Origin: CAWHOW01 sp050013795
GTDB lineage: Bacteria > Bacteroidota > Bacteroidia > Bacteroidales > CG2-30-32-10
Direction of reading: 5' to 3'
NCBI GenBank assembly: GCA_050013795.1
Contig: JBEKEO010000075.1
Span: forward strand, 1-12,733
Length of the DNA: 12,733 nucleotides
The translations under genes and the position numbers were made by a program. Under the pieces are notes generated by a model. That model did no database searches. It saw nothing but the letters and a program-made list of their open reading frames with translations, and had not been told where the DNA came from. Below, piece after piece: positions 1 to 7,197 of the stretch (position 1 is its first letter; every line of letters begins with the position of its first letter).

Positions 1-732
1 ATATTTTCCATTGCATATTATATAGGAACCGTTATTGATGTTCCGAGAGGATCATTGTCTAAGGTTGCCAGCCCTTTTATTGCGGAAGCCTGGCATACCA
101 ACCAGCTTTCATTGATTGACAAGCTTTATAAGAAAACAGCAATTAATCAGATGATAGTAGGCTGCTTTGCTTTTCTGCTGATCTGGATGAACATTGATAA
201 TATCTTTCATCTAATGCCAAAATCGGAAATCTATCAAAACGGGAAGTGGGTGGTTTTCTACATTGGGCTTGCTAAAGTAATTGATATGACAACGGGAATA
301 AATACTGAGATTATCATCAATTCCGATAAATACAAATTTAATTTTGTTGCAGTAATCTCCTTTGCCATTTTCGTTATTATTATGAATTACCTTCTGATTC
401 CTCCTTATGGCATCCAGGGTGCAGCAATTGCAATCATGGTTTCTTTTATTTATTTTAATCTGGTTAAGTTCATTTATTTATGGATAGTGTTTAGACTCCA
501 ACCTTTCTCCATGAATTTTCTAAAAGTAGTAATCATTGTAATTATTTCATACATGGCTGCTGTCTTTTTACCTCTACTTAAAAATCCCATCCTTGATATT
601 ATATTGAAATCATCTGTTATTAGCATAATCTTTCTTGGAGCTGTTTTATTGACAAAAGTTTCAGATGATATACAAACCTTTATCAAAGAACTGAAAGGAT
701 CTGTAGCAGATGATATCGCTGATGATTTTTAA
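1..732 (+). CDS. Wzx-like polysaccharide flippase, C-terminal part (5' end outside window)
   Basis: The frame is open from base 1 and ends at the TAA at 730-732, so about 243 C-terminal residues are visible and the real start lies upstream. An internal TTG at 55 is not a credible start because the reading continues through it as protein. The product is very hydrophobic, with about five or six membrane-spanning stretches (for example around VISFAIFVIIMNYLLI and VVIIVIISYMAAVFL). The motif PPYGIQGAAIAI sits between two of them, as in the C-terminal domain of oligosaccharide flippases of the MATE/MVF superfamily. The tail is short and acidic. Such proteins flip undecaprenyl-linked oligosaccharides across the inner membrane. 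Its neighbours (GT2, acyl-transfer genes, sulfotransferases) fit a surface-glycan locus. Membrane transporter is safe; the flippase class is likely; the substrate is unknown. Confidence 0.8.
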   Translation: MFSIAYYIGTVIDVPRGSLSKVASPFIAEAWHTNQLSLIDKLYKKTAINQMIVGCFAFLLIWMNIDNIFHLMPKSEIYQNGKWVVFYIGLAKVIDMTTGINTEIIINSDKYKFNFVAVISFAIFVIIMNYLLIPPYGIQGAAIAIMVSFIYFNLVKFIYLWIVFRLQPFSMNFLKVVIIVIISYMAAVFLPLLKNPILDIILKSSVISIIFLGAVLLTKVSDDIQTFIKELKGSVADDIADDF

Positions 733-741
733 TGATAATTA

Positions 742-773
742 TTGTATCCTGTTTTTTTAATAAATTATCTTTG
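742..773 (+). promoter_or_regulatory. candidate Bacteroidota-type promoter for the methyltransferase gene
   Basis: In the 97-base gap after the flippase gene, TATCTTTG (766-773) matches the Bacteroidota -7 consensus TAnnTTTG exactly. A TTG at 742-744 lies 21 bases upstream, within the usual spacing for the -33 element. Transcription would start near 780, leaving a leader of about 50 bases before the ATG at 830. The call rests on motif match alone in AT-rich DNA. Confidence 0.4.
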
Positions 774-829
774 TTAAGTTGAAGGCTTTGTCGAAAACAG
801 AAACTAAGGCTAATAATTAAAACAGTTTA

Positions 830-1723
830 ATGAAGCAAATTTCATGGCATATTGATCACCTTAAAGATTTATCACAAAGAGGCGGCCCTGAAGAATCAGA
901 GTGGCAGGCCACCATCGAATGGATGGATGAAATTGGTTCGGCAATAGAAAAAAAACAATATATAGAAGAAGAAATCGCTTTGTTTTATCAGCATATTTCA
1001 CAACTATTCCCTCCGGATACTATTCATGGACTCATATATCATAAACCGCGAAAATATGCCGGAGATTTTGAATTACTGAACAGGATACAAACCAGAAATG
1101 TTACAACAGATAACAGGTTCAGGAAGTGGGATGAATATTTTCATCATTGCGCTGCACCATGCGCTGTAAGGTTTAGAATTAAATATCTTCATGATCTCCT
1201 TGAAAAGAAAATGACAATTTATCCTGAAGGATTTCATTTTTTAAATATTTCCAGCGGCGCCTGCTGGGATATCAGCGAATTTTACAAAAAACATCCTGAT
1301 GCAAAAATTTATATTGAATGTCTGGAACATGAAAGAGATGCTATCGAACTTGCTAAAAAGTTCCTTCAAAATAAAGAAAAGGAAATTGTATTTCATCACT
1401 CAAATATCTTACGTTTCAGGTTTGAAAAGAAATATGATTTTATATGGGCAGCAGGTTTGTTTGATTACCTGAACGAAGAGATTTTCATAAAGATTCTAAA
1501 CCGACTGATAAGTAATACCAATAAAGGAGGTGAGATTGTGATCGGCAATCTGAAGGTCACAAACCCTACCAGGTACTATATGCTTATTCTCCAGTGGATA
1601 GTGATCCATCGTACAGAAAACCAGATGAAAGAACTTGCAAAAGCTGCCGGTGCTTCCGATGAACAAATTTATATTTTCACCGAACAGCTTGGCGTGAATA
1701 TGTTTTTGCATATCCAATGTTAA
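830..1723 (+). CDS. PhcB-like class I SAM-dependent methyltransferase
   Basis: This 297-residue protein has the signature order of the PhcB-type family, which makes 3-hydroxypalmitic acid methyl ester signals in Ralstonia. It has a helical N-terminal region and a KYAGDFELLNRI block near residues 75-86. A WDEYFHH...AVRFR segment follows near 104-122, then a Rossmann motif I (FLNISSGACWDISEF, about 137-151). Later come AAGLFDYL (about 207-214) and IGNLKVTNPTRYYM (about 238-251). These match the family pattern of GYAGDYE, AVRNR, SAGLFDYL and IGNF..NP...YM as I recall it. Motif I is atypical, with SSGACWD in place of the usual glycine-rich loop. The protein is predicted to be cytoplasmic. The next gene is an acyl-activating enzyme only 15 bases downstream, consistent with a fatty-acyl substrate. 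Methyltransferase is well supported; methyl ester synthesis is inferred. Confidence 0.75.
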   Translation: MKQISWHIDHLKDLSQRGGPEESEWQATIEWMDEIGSAIEKKQYIEEEIALFYQHISQLFPPDTIHGLIYHKPRKYAGDFELLNRIQTRNVTTDNRFRKWDEYFHHCAAPCAVRFRIKYLHDLLEKKMTIYPEGFHFLNISSGACWDISEFYKKHPDAKIYIECLEHERDAIELAKKFLQNKEKEIVFHHSNILRFRFEKKYDFIWAAGLFDYLNEEIFIKILNRLISNTNKGGEIVIGNLKVTNPTRYYMLILQWIVIHRTENQMKELAKAAGASDEQIYIFTEQLGVNMFLHIQC

Positions 1724-1734
1724 CATTAATTTTG
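1705..1734 (+). promoter_or_regulatory. candidate promoter abutting the acyl-CoA synthetase start
   Basis: TTTG at 1705-1708, an 18-base spacer and TAATTTTG at 1727-1734 fit the Bacteroidota consensus well. The -7 element ends only four bases before the ATG at 1739, so a transcript from it would be leaderless or nearly so. The -33 element lies inside the 3' end of the methyltransferase gene. It may be a chance match, since the two genes could simply be co-transcribed. Confidence 0.3.
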
Positions 1735-1738
1735 CATA

Positions 1739-3499
1739 ATGGAAGTTAACAGAATATTCGACCTTCTACGATATAGTAAGGAAAGATTCAATAAGAACAT
1801 TTGCCTTTCAGGGAAAAAAAGCGGTAAATGGGTAAGTTATTCCATTGACCAATACATCGAGATCGTTGATCAGCTCAGTTATGGTTTAATGAACCTTGGT
1901 ATTGGCAGGGGTGATAAGATTGCAACCATCTCCAACAACAGGCCTGAATGGAATTTTGTCGATATGGCAATAATACAGATTGGCGCTATTCATGTTCCGC
2001 TATATCCAACCCTTTCTGATTCTGAACTGGCATACATCATAAATGAAGCGGGAATAAAACTTATTTATATTTCAAGTAATGTATTATTCAATAAGGTTTC
2101 TGCATTAAAAGATCAGATGCCTTCTTTAAAATATATGTTTTGCTTTGACCAGGTTCCAAATGCATCCAATTATATAGAACTGCGGGAAAACGGGGAAATT
2201 AATCAAAAGAAAGAAGAGCTGGAAAAAGTAAAGTCAGAAATACATCCATCTGATATAGCCACTATCATCTATACTTCCGGGACAACGATGAATCCTAAAG
2301 GTGTAATGCTGACACACCACAATATTATTTCAAATTATACGTCCGTAGCTCCCACGTTTGTTATGAATGAGACTTTTGTCGGGTTGAGCTATCTTCCGCT
2401 TTGTCATGTTTATGAACGTATGCTCAATTATATGTATCAGTATATTGGCATTAGCATCTATTATGCGGAAAGTGTTGCCAGCATTGTTGATAATCTCAGA
2501 GAAGTGAAGCCTGATGTTCTGACCACTGTACCATTACTGTTGGAAAAAATTCACGGAAGTATCATAGCAAAAGGTGCACAACTGACAAGTATAAAAAAAG
2601 CAATATTCAAATGGTCAGTTGACTTAGCAGAAAAATATAGAATTGACGGAAATAACAGCGGATGGTACAAAATAAAACAAAGAGTAGCTGATATTTTGGT
2701 TTATAAAAAATGGAGAGAGGCTCTTGGAAACAAAATCACACGAATAATATGCGGTGGCGCTGCTTTACAGCCTCAGTTATTAAAAGTTTTTTGGGCAGCA
2801 GGACTTCCGGTTTATGAAGGATATGGTCTTACCGAAACATCACCAGTAATTTCAAACAATAATCTACTGGCATATAAGCTTGGAACAGTTGGTAAAATTC
2901 TTGACGGAGTTGAAGTGGAAATCGCACACGACGGAGAAGTATTATGCAAAGGCCCGAATGTGATGAAAGGATATTATAATAATCCAGACCTTACAGCGGA
3001 ATCCATAGATAAGGATGGATGGTTTCATACCGGTGACATTGGCGTGATTGAGAATAAAATTTTCCTGAAAATTACAGGAAGAAAAAAAACAATGTTTAAA
3101 ACATCTTCAGGAATGTATATTTCTCCTGAAAACATTGAAAGTAAAATTAAGCAATCACCTTTTATCAGTCAGATTATGATTGTCGGAGCAAATCAGAATT
3201 ATCTGTCTGCGCTTATAGTCCCCGATTTTAATTCCCTTTGCAATTGGTGTAAACAAAACAATATTGAGTGTACTAGCCCGGATGAAATTGCAAAAAACAA
3301 ACAGGTTTCGGAAAAATTCTTTTCTATTTTGGATAATTATAACAAAACGGCAATTGATACTGAACAAATATTAAAGTTTAAATTACTGAACAAAGAGTGG
3401 TCTATTGAAAGCGGTGAGCTAACTCCCAAAATGAACATGAAAAGAAATTTTATTTATGATCGATATAAAATAATAATTGAGGAATTCTATTCGGGATGA
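1739..3499 (+). CDS. long-chain acyl-CoA synthetase-like AMP-forming ligase
   Basis: This 586-residue member of the adenylate-forming (ANL) superfamily is close to the usual length of bacterial long-chain acyl-CoA synthetases (FadD15/ACSL-like). It activates a carboxylic acid as acyl-AMP and passes it to CoA or possibly an ACP. Visible motifs are the P-loop YTSGTTMNPKGVML (178-191), the SYLPLCHVYER block (217-227), YGLTETSP (362-369), WFHTGD (428-433) and GRKK (447-450). The C-terminal stretch LTPKMNMKRNF spans 561-571. In many relatives that stretch reads TPTxKLKR; here the position that appears to align with the A10 catalytic lysine is Asn566, with Lys568 two residues later. The start at 1739 gives a normal N-terminus and no earlier Met is available. 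Family assignment is firm; chain length and acceptor cannot be read from the sequence. Confidence 0.85.
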   Translation: MEVNRIFDLLRYSKERFNKNICLSGKKSGKWVSYSIDQYIEIVDQLSYGLMNLGIGRGDKIATISNNRPEWNFVDMAIIQIGAIHVPLYPTLSDSELAYIINEAGIKLIYISSNVLFNKVSALKDQMPSLKYMFCFDQVPNASNYIELRENGEINQKKEELEKVKSEIHPSDIATIIYTSGTTMNPKGVMLTHHNIISNYTSVAPTFVMNETFVGLSYLPLCHVYERMLNYMYQYIGISIYYAESVASIVDNLREVKPDVLTTVPLLLEKIHGSIIAKGAQLTSIKKAIFKWSVDLAEKYRIDGNNSGWYKIKQRVADILVYKKWREALGNKITRIICGGAALQPQLLKVFWAAGLPVYEGYGLTETSPVISNNNLLAYKLGTVGKILDGVEVEIAHDGEVLCKGPNVMKGYYNNPDLTAESIDKDGWFHTGDIGVIENKIFLKITGRKKTMFKTSSGMYISPENIESKIKQSPFISQIMIVGANQNYLSALIVPDFNSLCNWCKQNNIECTSPDEIAKNKQVSEKFFSILDNYNKTAIDTEQILKFKLLNKEWSIESGELTPKMNMKRNFIYDRYKIIIEEFYSG

Positions 3500-3544
3500 A
3501 AATAATATAAATTGCCCTGATATAATCATGCATAACCGATAATA

Positions 3545-5053
3545 ATGAAAAATGTTATTATTTTATTTTATCCTAAAACATGGATCAAACCATTGATTCC
3601 TTGTATCCCACATGTCTTATTATACCTTGAAAGGATGATTCGTCATCTGGACGTTGAAATAATATTGATAGATGAACATGTTCAAACTGATTACATTCCA
3701 ATAATTGAAAAAGTAAAAGACAGAGTATTATTGGCTTGTGTAAGCGCAATGACTGGTTATCAAATTGTCGGAGGAATTAATTTTTCAAAGTTCATTAAAT
3801 CAATTTCAAACAGCCCGGTGGTTTGGGGTGGCTGGCATTCTTCACTTTTCCCAGAACAAGTCTTAGATGAAGAGTTTGTTGATTATGTCATTATAGGACA
3901 GGGCGAAATTCCCTTTCAAAGTCTTGTTAAAAAAATATTAAATAATGAAAGTGTCAATGATATAAAAGGGTTGGCATTTAAAAACGATGGATTAATAAAA
4001 GTCAATATCAAGGAATGCCTTATAAACCCGAATTCTTTCCCTAAAGCAAATTATGATCTTCTTGATCTTAACAATTATGTTTTTAATGGATTCTTAGGGA
4101 AAACAATATTGTTTTTTACAAGCTATGGGTGTCCTTTTAACTGCGTATTTTGTTCTATGGCAAGAATCTTTGAAAGAAAATGGTTCCATAAAGAAATAGA
4201 AGAAATCATCACAGATCTAAAACATCTTAAGAAGAAATTAGGTATTAATGCCGTTCGTTTCGAAGACGCAATTTTTTTTGTTAATCGCGAATTTACAATT
4301 CAGTTTTGCCAGGCACTGCTGGATAACAATCTTGAAATTTTGTGGTACTCAAATGCTCATGTCAGCTTGTTTCTTAAGCTTTTTTCTGATAATGATATAA
4401 GTTTAATGTATAAATCGGGTTTAAGGCAAATAATTGTAGGCGCGGAATCAGGTGACCAACAGGTTCTTGACCTGATAAACAAAAAATCTACCGTTGGACA
4501 AAATCTGGAAATTGTCCGGTTATTAAAAAACCACAATATTATTACCCGGTTTTCAACTATTATTGGATTTCCCTTGAATCCAGACAAGGATATCAGGTTG
4601 ACTTTAAAAATGATAATGAAAGCAAAACTTATCAATAGAGATGCTGAAGTGGCAATACACTATTTGGTTCCTTTCCCAGGCACAGAAATATATGATATTG
4701 CCATTAAAAATGGCTACATCCCACCAGCAAATTTAAAAGACTGGGCAGATTTTATGTTTAAGCGCTTTGACCCTCCATGGCTAAAAAACAAACATAGAAG
4801 AAAAATAGAATTATTTAATAAAATATATTTCCCTCTGATAGATCCATCTCTTTACAAAATAGCTTTTTCTGGAGTTTTTTTTGTTTTTATAATTAACAAA
4901 ATTTATTATCCCATAGTATACCTGCGTTTTCGTTTCAGTTGTCTTATTTTTCCGGTTGAAGCTATAGCCCTGCTTTATTTAATTAAATTCATAAACAAAA
5001 TTTTCAAGTCAAATTATCACCTTGACTCAGGTTATTCCAAATACATTGATTAA
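3545..5053 (+). CDS. B12-binding-domain radical SAM protein
   Basis: This 502-residue protein has an N-terminal cobalamin-binding-like domain (about 1-150) with VVWGGWHSSLFPEQ (His98) and VDYVIIGQGE. A radical SAM core follows, whose [4Fe-4S] cluster motif CxxxCxxC is Cys196, Cys200 and Cys203 (YGCPFNCVFCS). Other core features are FEDAIF, IIVGAESGDQQVLDLINK and the strand-end IIGFPLNP. The segment HYLVPFPGTEIYDIA is typical of this B12-radical SAM class, which contains methylases and ring-forming enzymes such as HpnP and BchE. The last 90 residues hold two hydrophobic stretches (around FSGVFFVFIINKIYYPIVYL and IFPVEAIALLYLI), suggesting membrane association and so a lipid or lipid-linked substrate. 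The gene lies 45 bases after the acyl-CoA synthetase. The family is clear; the reaction is unknown. Confidence 0.85.
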   Translation: MKNVIILFYPKTWIKPLIPCIPHVLLYLERMIRHLDVEIILIDEHVQTDYIPIIEKVKDRVLLACVSAMTGYQIVGGINFSKFIKSISNSPVVWGGWHSSLFPEQVLDEEFVDYVIIGQGEIPFQSLVKKILNNESVNDIKGLAFKNDGLIKVNIKECLINPNSFPKANYDLLDLNNYVFNGFLGKTILFFTSYGCPFNCVFCSMARIFERKWFHKEIEEIITDLKHLKKKLGINAVRFEDAIFFVNREFTIQFCQALLDNNLEILWYSNAHVSLFLKLFSDNDISLMYKSGLRQIIVGAESGDQQVLDLINKKSTVGQNLEIVRLLKNHNIITRFSTIIGFPLNPDKDIRLTLKMIMKAKLINRDAEVAIHYLVPFPGTEIYDIAIKNGYIPPANLKDWADFMFKRFDPPWLKNKHRRKIELFNKIYFPLIDPSLYKIAFSGVFFVFIINKIYYPIVYLRFRFSCLIFPVEAIALLYLIKFINKIFKSNYHLDSGYSKYID

Positions 5054-5077
5054 CAAACCATTTTCTTTTAAATGCTT

Positions 5078-5104
5078 TTTGGTCTCGTTTTTTTCTTAAA
5101 TTTG
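5078..5104 (+). promoter_or_regulatory. candidate promoter for the ACP-KASIII-SDR-GT2-GNAT run
   Basis: In the 88-base gap before the ACP gene, TAAATTTG (5097-5104) exactly matches TAnnTTTG. TTTG lies at 5078-5081, a 15-base spacer, slightly shorter than usual. A start near 5110 would give a leader of about 30 AT-rich bases before the ATG at 5142. The following five genes overlap or lie at most 11 bases apart, so this gap is the natural place for their promoter. Confidence 0.45.
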
Positions 5105-5141
5105 TGCCATACTTAACCATTGTTTATAAATAATTTAAATT

Positions 5142-5375
5142 ATGAATATTAGCGATTTTATTAAAAATATAGAAAAAGAATTTGAAGACTTAGAACCAGG
5201 GAAATTAAAACCTGAAAGTAATTTCAGAGATACTTTCGAATGGAATTCTGTGAATGCATTAATTCTGATTGCTTTAATAAATACTGAATATAATGTGGTG
5301 ATTACAGCTGATGATTTGAGATCATCCAAAACCATCAATGATATCTTTAAAATTATTCAGAAAAGAACAAAATAA
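5142..5375 (+). CDS. acyl carrier protein
   Basis: This small acidic protein of 77 residues has the normal length of a free-standing ACP. The phosphopantetheine attachment site is read as Ser36 in FEWNSVNALILIALI, followed by the amphipathic second helix and the VVITADDL segment common in specialised ACPs. The residue before the serine is Asn rather than the near-invariant Asp of the DSL motif. The stop codon overlaps the ATG of the ketoacyl synthase gene by one base (TAATG), so the two are translationally coupled. It probably carries the acyl chain built by the next two enzymes rather than serving bulk fatty acid synthesis, whose ACP normally lies beside fabF. ACP is well supported by length, serine context and neighbours; its dedicated role is inferred. 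Confidence 0.8.
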   Translation: MNISDFIKNIEKEFEDLEPGKLKPESNFRDTFEWNSVNALILIALINTEYNVVITADDLRSSKTINDIFKIIQKRTK

Positions 5376-6430
5376 TGGCACTCTTCTCCACGCATAATGT
5401 TTCGATAAAGGGGATATCCGCTTGTGTTCCTGTTTTTGAATACAATAATATGGATTATAAATGGATTCCGGTGAAAGAAAGAGAGCTTAATATAAAAACT
5501 GTCGGAGTCGAAAAGAGGAGAATTGCTCAGAAGGGTGTTACTACCTCTGACCTGTGTTTTCATGCAACTGAAAGATTGATGAAAGATCTTCAATTAAAGA
5601 AAGAAGACATCGAATTGCTTATTTTTATTGCTCAAGCTAGGGATTATTATCTTCCTGCAACCAGTATCATTCTTCAGGATAGGCTTGGACTTTCAAAAAA
5701 ATGTATGGCATTTGATGTGGGGCTTGGCTGTTCCGGTTATGTATATGGATTGAGTATTGCAGCCGGATTATTAAATTCATTCAAATTAAAGAAAGCGCTG
5801 TTACTGGTTGGTGACGTTTCCACACATGGCATCTCATATAAAGATAAATCAGCATTTAATTTATTTGGTGATGCCGGGACAGCTACATTTCTTGAATACG
5901 ATGAAAATGCTGTACCTATGCATTTTAATATGAATTCTGATGGATCTAATTTTGATGCTATTTATATACCTCATAGCGGAAGCCGCAGAATTCCTGATAA
6001 ATCATCGTATAATATTAGGAAATTTGGTCCGGGAATTTATAGAAATATGGCACAGCTTGCATTGGATGGTGTCAGGGTTTTCAATTTTGCAACGATGGAT
6101 GTGCCTCCTAATATAAATGAATTACTTGAATGGCAAAACCTGACAGTTGAAAATATAGACCAGTTTGTTTTTCATCAGGCGAACTTATTAATGAATGAGA
6201 TCATCAGGAAAAAAATTAAGATTCCAAAAGAAAAACACCCATACTCTATTCAAAAATTCGGTAATACAAGTTCTGCCTCTGTACCGCTTACTATGATTAC
6301 CCAGCTTAGGAAACAACTAATTGAAAATAAGATGAAGTTTCTGCTTGCCGGGTTTGGCGTTGGTTTATCTATGGGTTCTGTGATTTTAGAAACAAATAAG
6401 ATTGTTTGTTCTGAATTGGTTGAAGTTTAA
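5375..6430 (+). CDS. ketoacyl-ACP synthase III (FabH-like)
   Basis: This 351-residue thiolase-fold enzyme has the full KAS III triad: Cys119 in DVGLGCSGYVYG, His267 in FHQAN and Asn297 in FGNTSSASVP. Further family marks are GDVSTHGIS with KDKSAFNLFGDAGTATFLE, and the C-terminal glycine-rich GFGVGLSMGSVIL. KAS III enzymes condense an acyl-CoA or acyl-ACP starter with malonyl-ACP, giving a 3-ketoacyl-ACP. The gene overlaps the ACP gene by one base and is followed after 11 bases by a ketoreductase-like SDR, which together form a minimal chain-building set. The protein is longer than E. coli FabH (317 residues), as in the secondary-metabolite and polysaccharide-associated KAS III branch. The starter unit cannot be read from the sequence. 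A housekeeping fabH is possible but would normally sit near plsX or rpmF. Confidence 0.88.
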   Translation: MALFSTHNVSIKGISACVPVFEYNNMDYKWIPVKERELNIKTVGVEKRRIAQKGVTTSDLCFHATERLMKDLQLKKEDIELLIFIAQARDYYLPATSIILQDRLGLSKKCMAFDVGLGCSGYVYGLSIAAGLLNSFKLKKALLLVGDVSTHGISYKDKSAFNLFGDAGTATFLEYDENAVPMHFNMNSDGSNFDAIYIPHSGSRRIPDKSSYNIRKFGPGIYRNMAQLALDGVRVFNFATMDVPPNINELLEWQNLTVENIDQFVFHQANLLMNEIIRKKIKIPKEKHPYSIQKFGNTSSASVPLTMITQLRKQLIENKMKFLLAGFGVGLSMGSVILETNKIVCSELVEV

Positions 6431-6441
6431 AATATTTTGTC

Positions 6442-7197
6442 ATGACCACCAATTACAATTTATCAGGTAAGAATATTTTAATTTCCGGAGCGTCATCAGG
6501 TATCGGAAAGCAAACTGCAATTAATTTATCTAAAGCCGGTGCAAGGGTTTTTATTACTGGCAGAACTCCTGAAAAGTTAAATGAAACTTATCGTAATCTA
6601 ATAGGTGAGAAACACGTTAAAATTGTTGCTGATCTCACTGAAGTTCGCCAAATTGATGAAGTTATCAGTGCAGTTACTGAATTACATGGCTTTGTTCATT
6701 GTGCTGGTATTTCAACAATGATTCCTGTAAAATACATCAAACAGGAACAAATTCGTGAAGTTTTTTCTTTGAATTATGAATCTGCAGTTTTATTGGTCAG
6801 CAAAGCGTTGTCGCAAAGAAAAATTTCTAAAAATGCTTCTTTTGTTTTCATTTCTTCGCTTGCCACGATAAACCCGTTGTTTGGAGGTTCTTTATATATA
6901 GGGTCAAAACTGGCACTTGAAGGATTCAGCAAAACTATTGCAATTGAATTGACTTCTAAAGGAATTCGGTCTAATTGCATTTGTCCCGCATACGTTTTCA
7001 GTCCTATGATCGATAAAGCTAAAGAAACTATGTCGGCAGCTTTTATTGAAAAGTTCAAAGCTATGCATCCTAATGGTTTTGGCTATCCACAGGATGTTGC
7101 TAATATTATTGCCTTTTTGCTTTCAGAAGAATCTCAGTGGGTGAACGGGCAAAATATTAACCTTGGTTCATTTAATATCAATATACCATTATTATGA
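6442..7197 (+). CDS. SDR-family oxidoreductase, probable 3-ketoacyl-ACP reductase (FabG-like)
   Basis: This 251-residue classical short-chain dehydrogenase has the cofactor loop SGASSGIGK at 15-23. The usual NNAG is replaced by HCAG. The catalytic set is Ser139, Tyr152 and Lys156 (SSLAT, then YIGSK). An arginine in FITGR after the second beta strand suggests NADPH. C-terminal SQWVNGQNINLGS matches the FabG-like family end. Following ACP and KAS III, its likely job is to reduce the 3-ketoacyl-ACP to 3-hydroxyacyl-ACP. No dehydratase or enoyl reductase is present in the window, so the chain may stay hydroxylated. Its stop overlaps the next gene's start (ATGA at 7194-7197). A sugar dehydrogenase role is a less likely alternative. 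Confidence 0.85.
   Translation: MTTNYNLSGKNILISGASSGIGKQTAINLSKAGARVFITGRTPEKLNETYRNLIGEKHVKIVADLTEVRQIDEVISAVTELHGFVHCAGISTMIPVKYIKQEQIREVFSLNYESAVLLVSKALSQRKISKNASFVFISSLATINPLFGGSLYIGSKLALEGFSKTIAIELTSKGIRSNCICPAYVFSPMIDKAKETMSAAFIEKFKAMHPNGFGYPQDVANIIAFLLSEESQWVNGQNINLGSFNINIPLL

Noticed and set aside
55..732. Flippase gene starting at the TTG at position 55
   Set aside because: The frame is open to base 1 and upstream codons read as typical flippase sequence, so the gene is cut by the window edge.
3500..3544. Cobalamin riboswitch upstream of the B12-radical SAM gene
   Set aside because: The gap is only 45 bases, too short for the element, and shows no B12-box-like sequence.
4357..4635. 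Antisense open frames inside real genes (for example 4357-4635, 6774-7058, 11906-12097)
   Set aside because: They lie wholly within well-supported genes on the other strand and show no recognisable protein features.
5054..5096. Terminator between the radical SAM gene and the ACP gene
   Set aside because: Only a four-base ACCA/TGGT pairing with a long AT loop precedes the T run, too weak to call.
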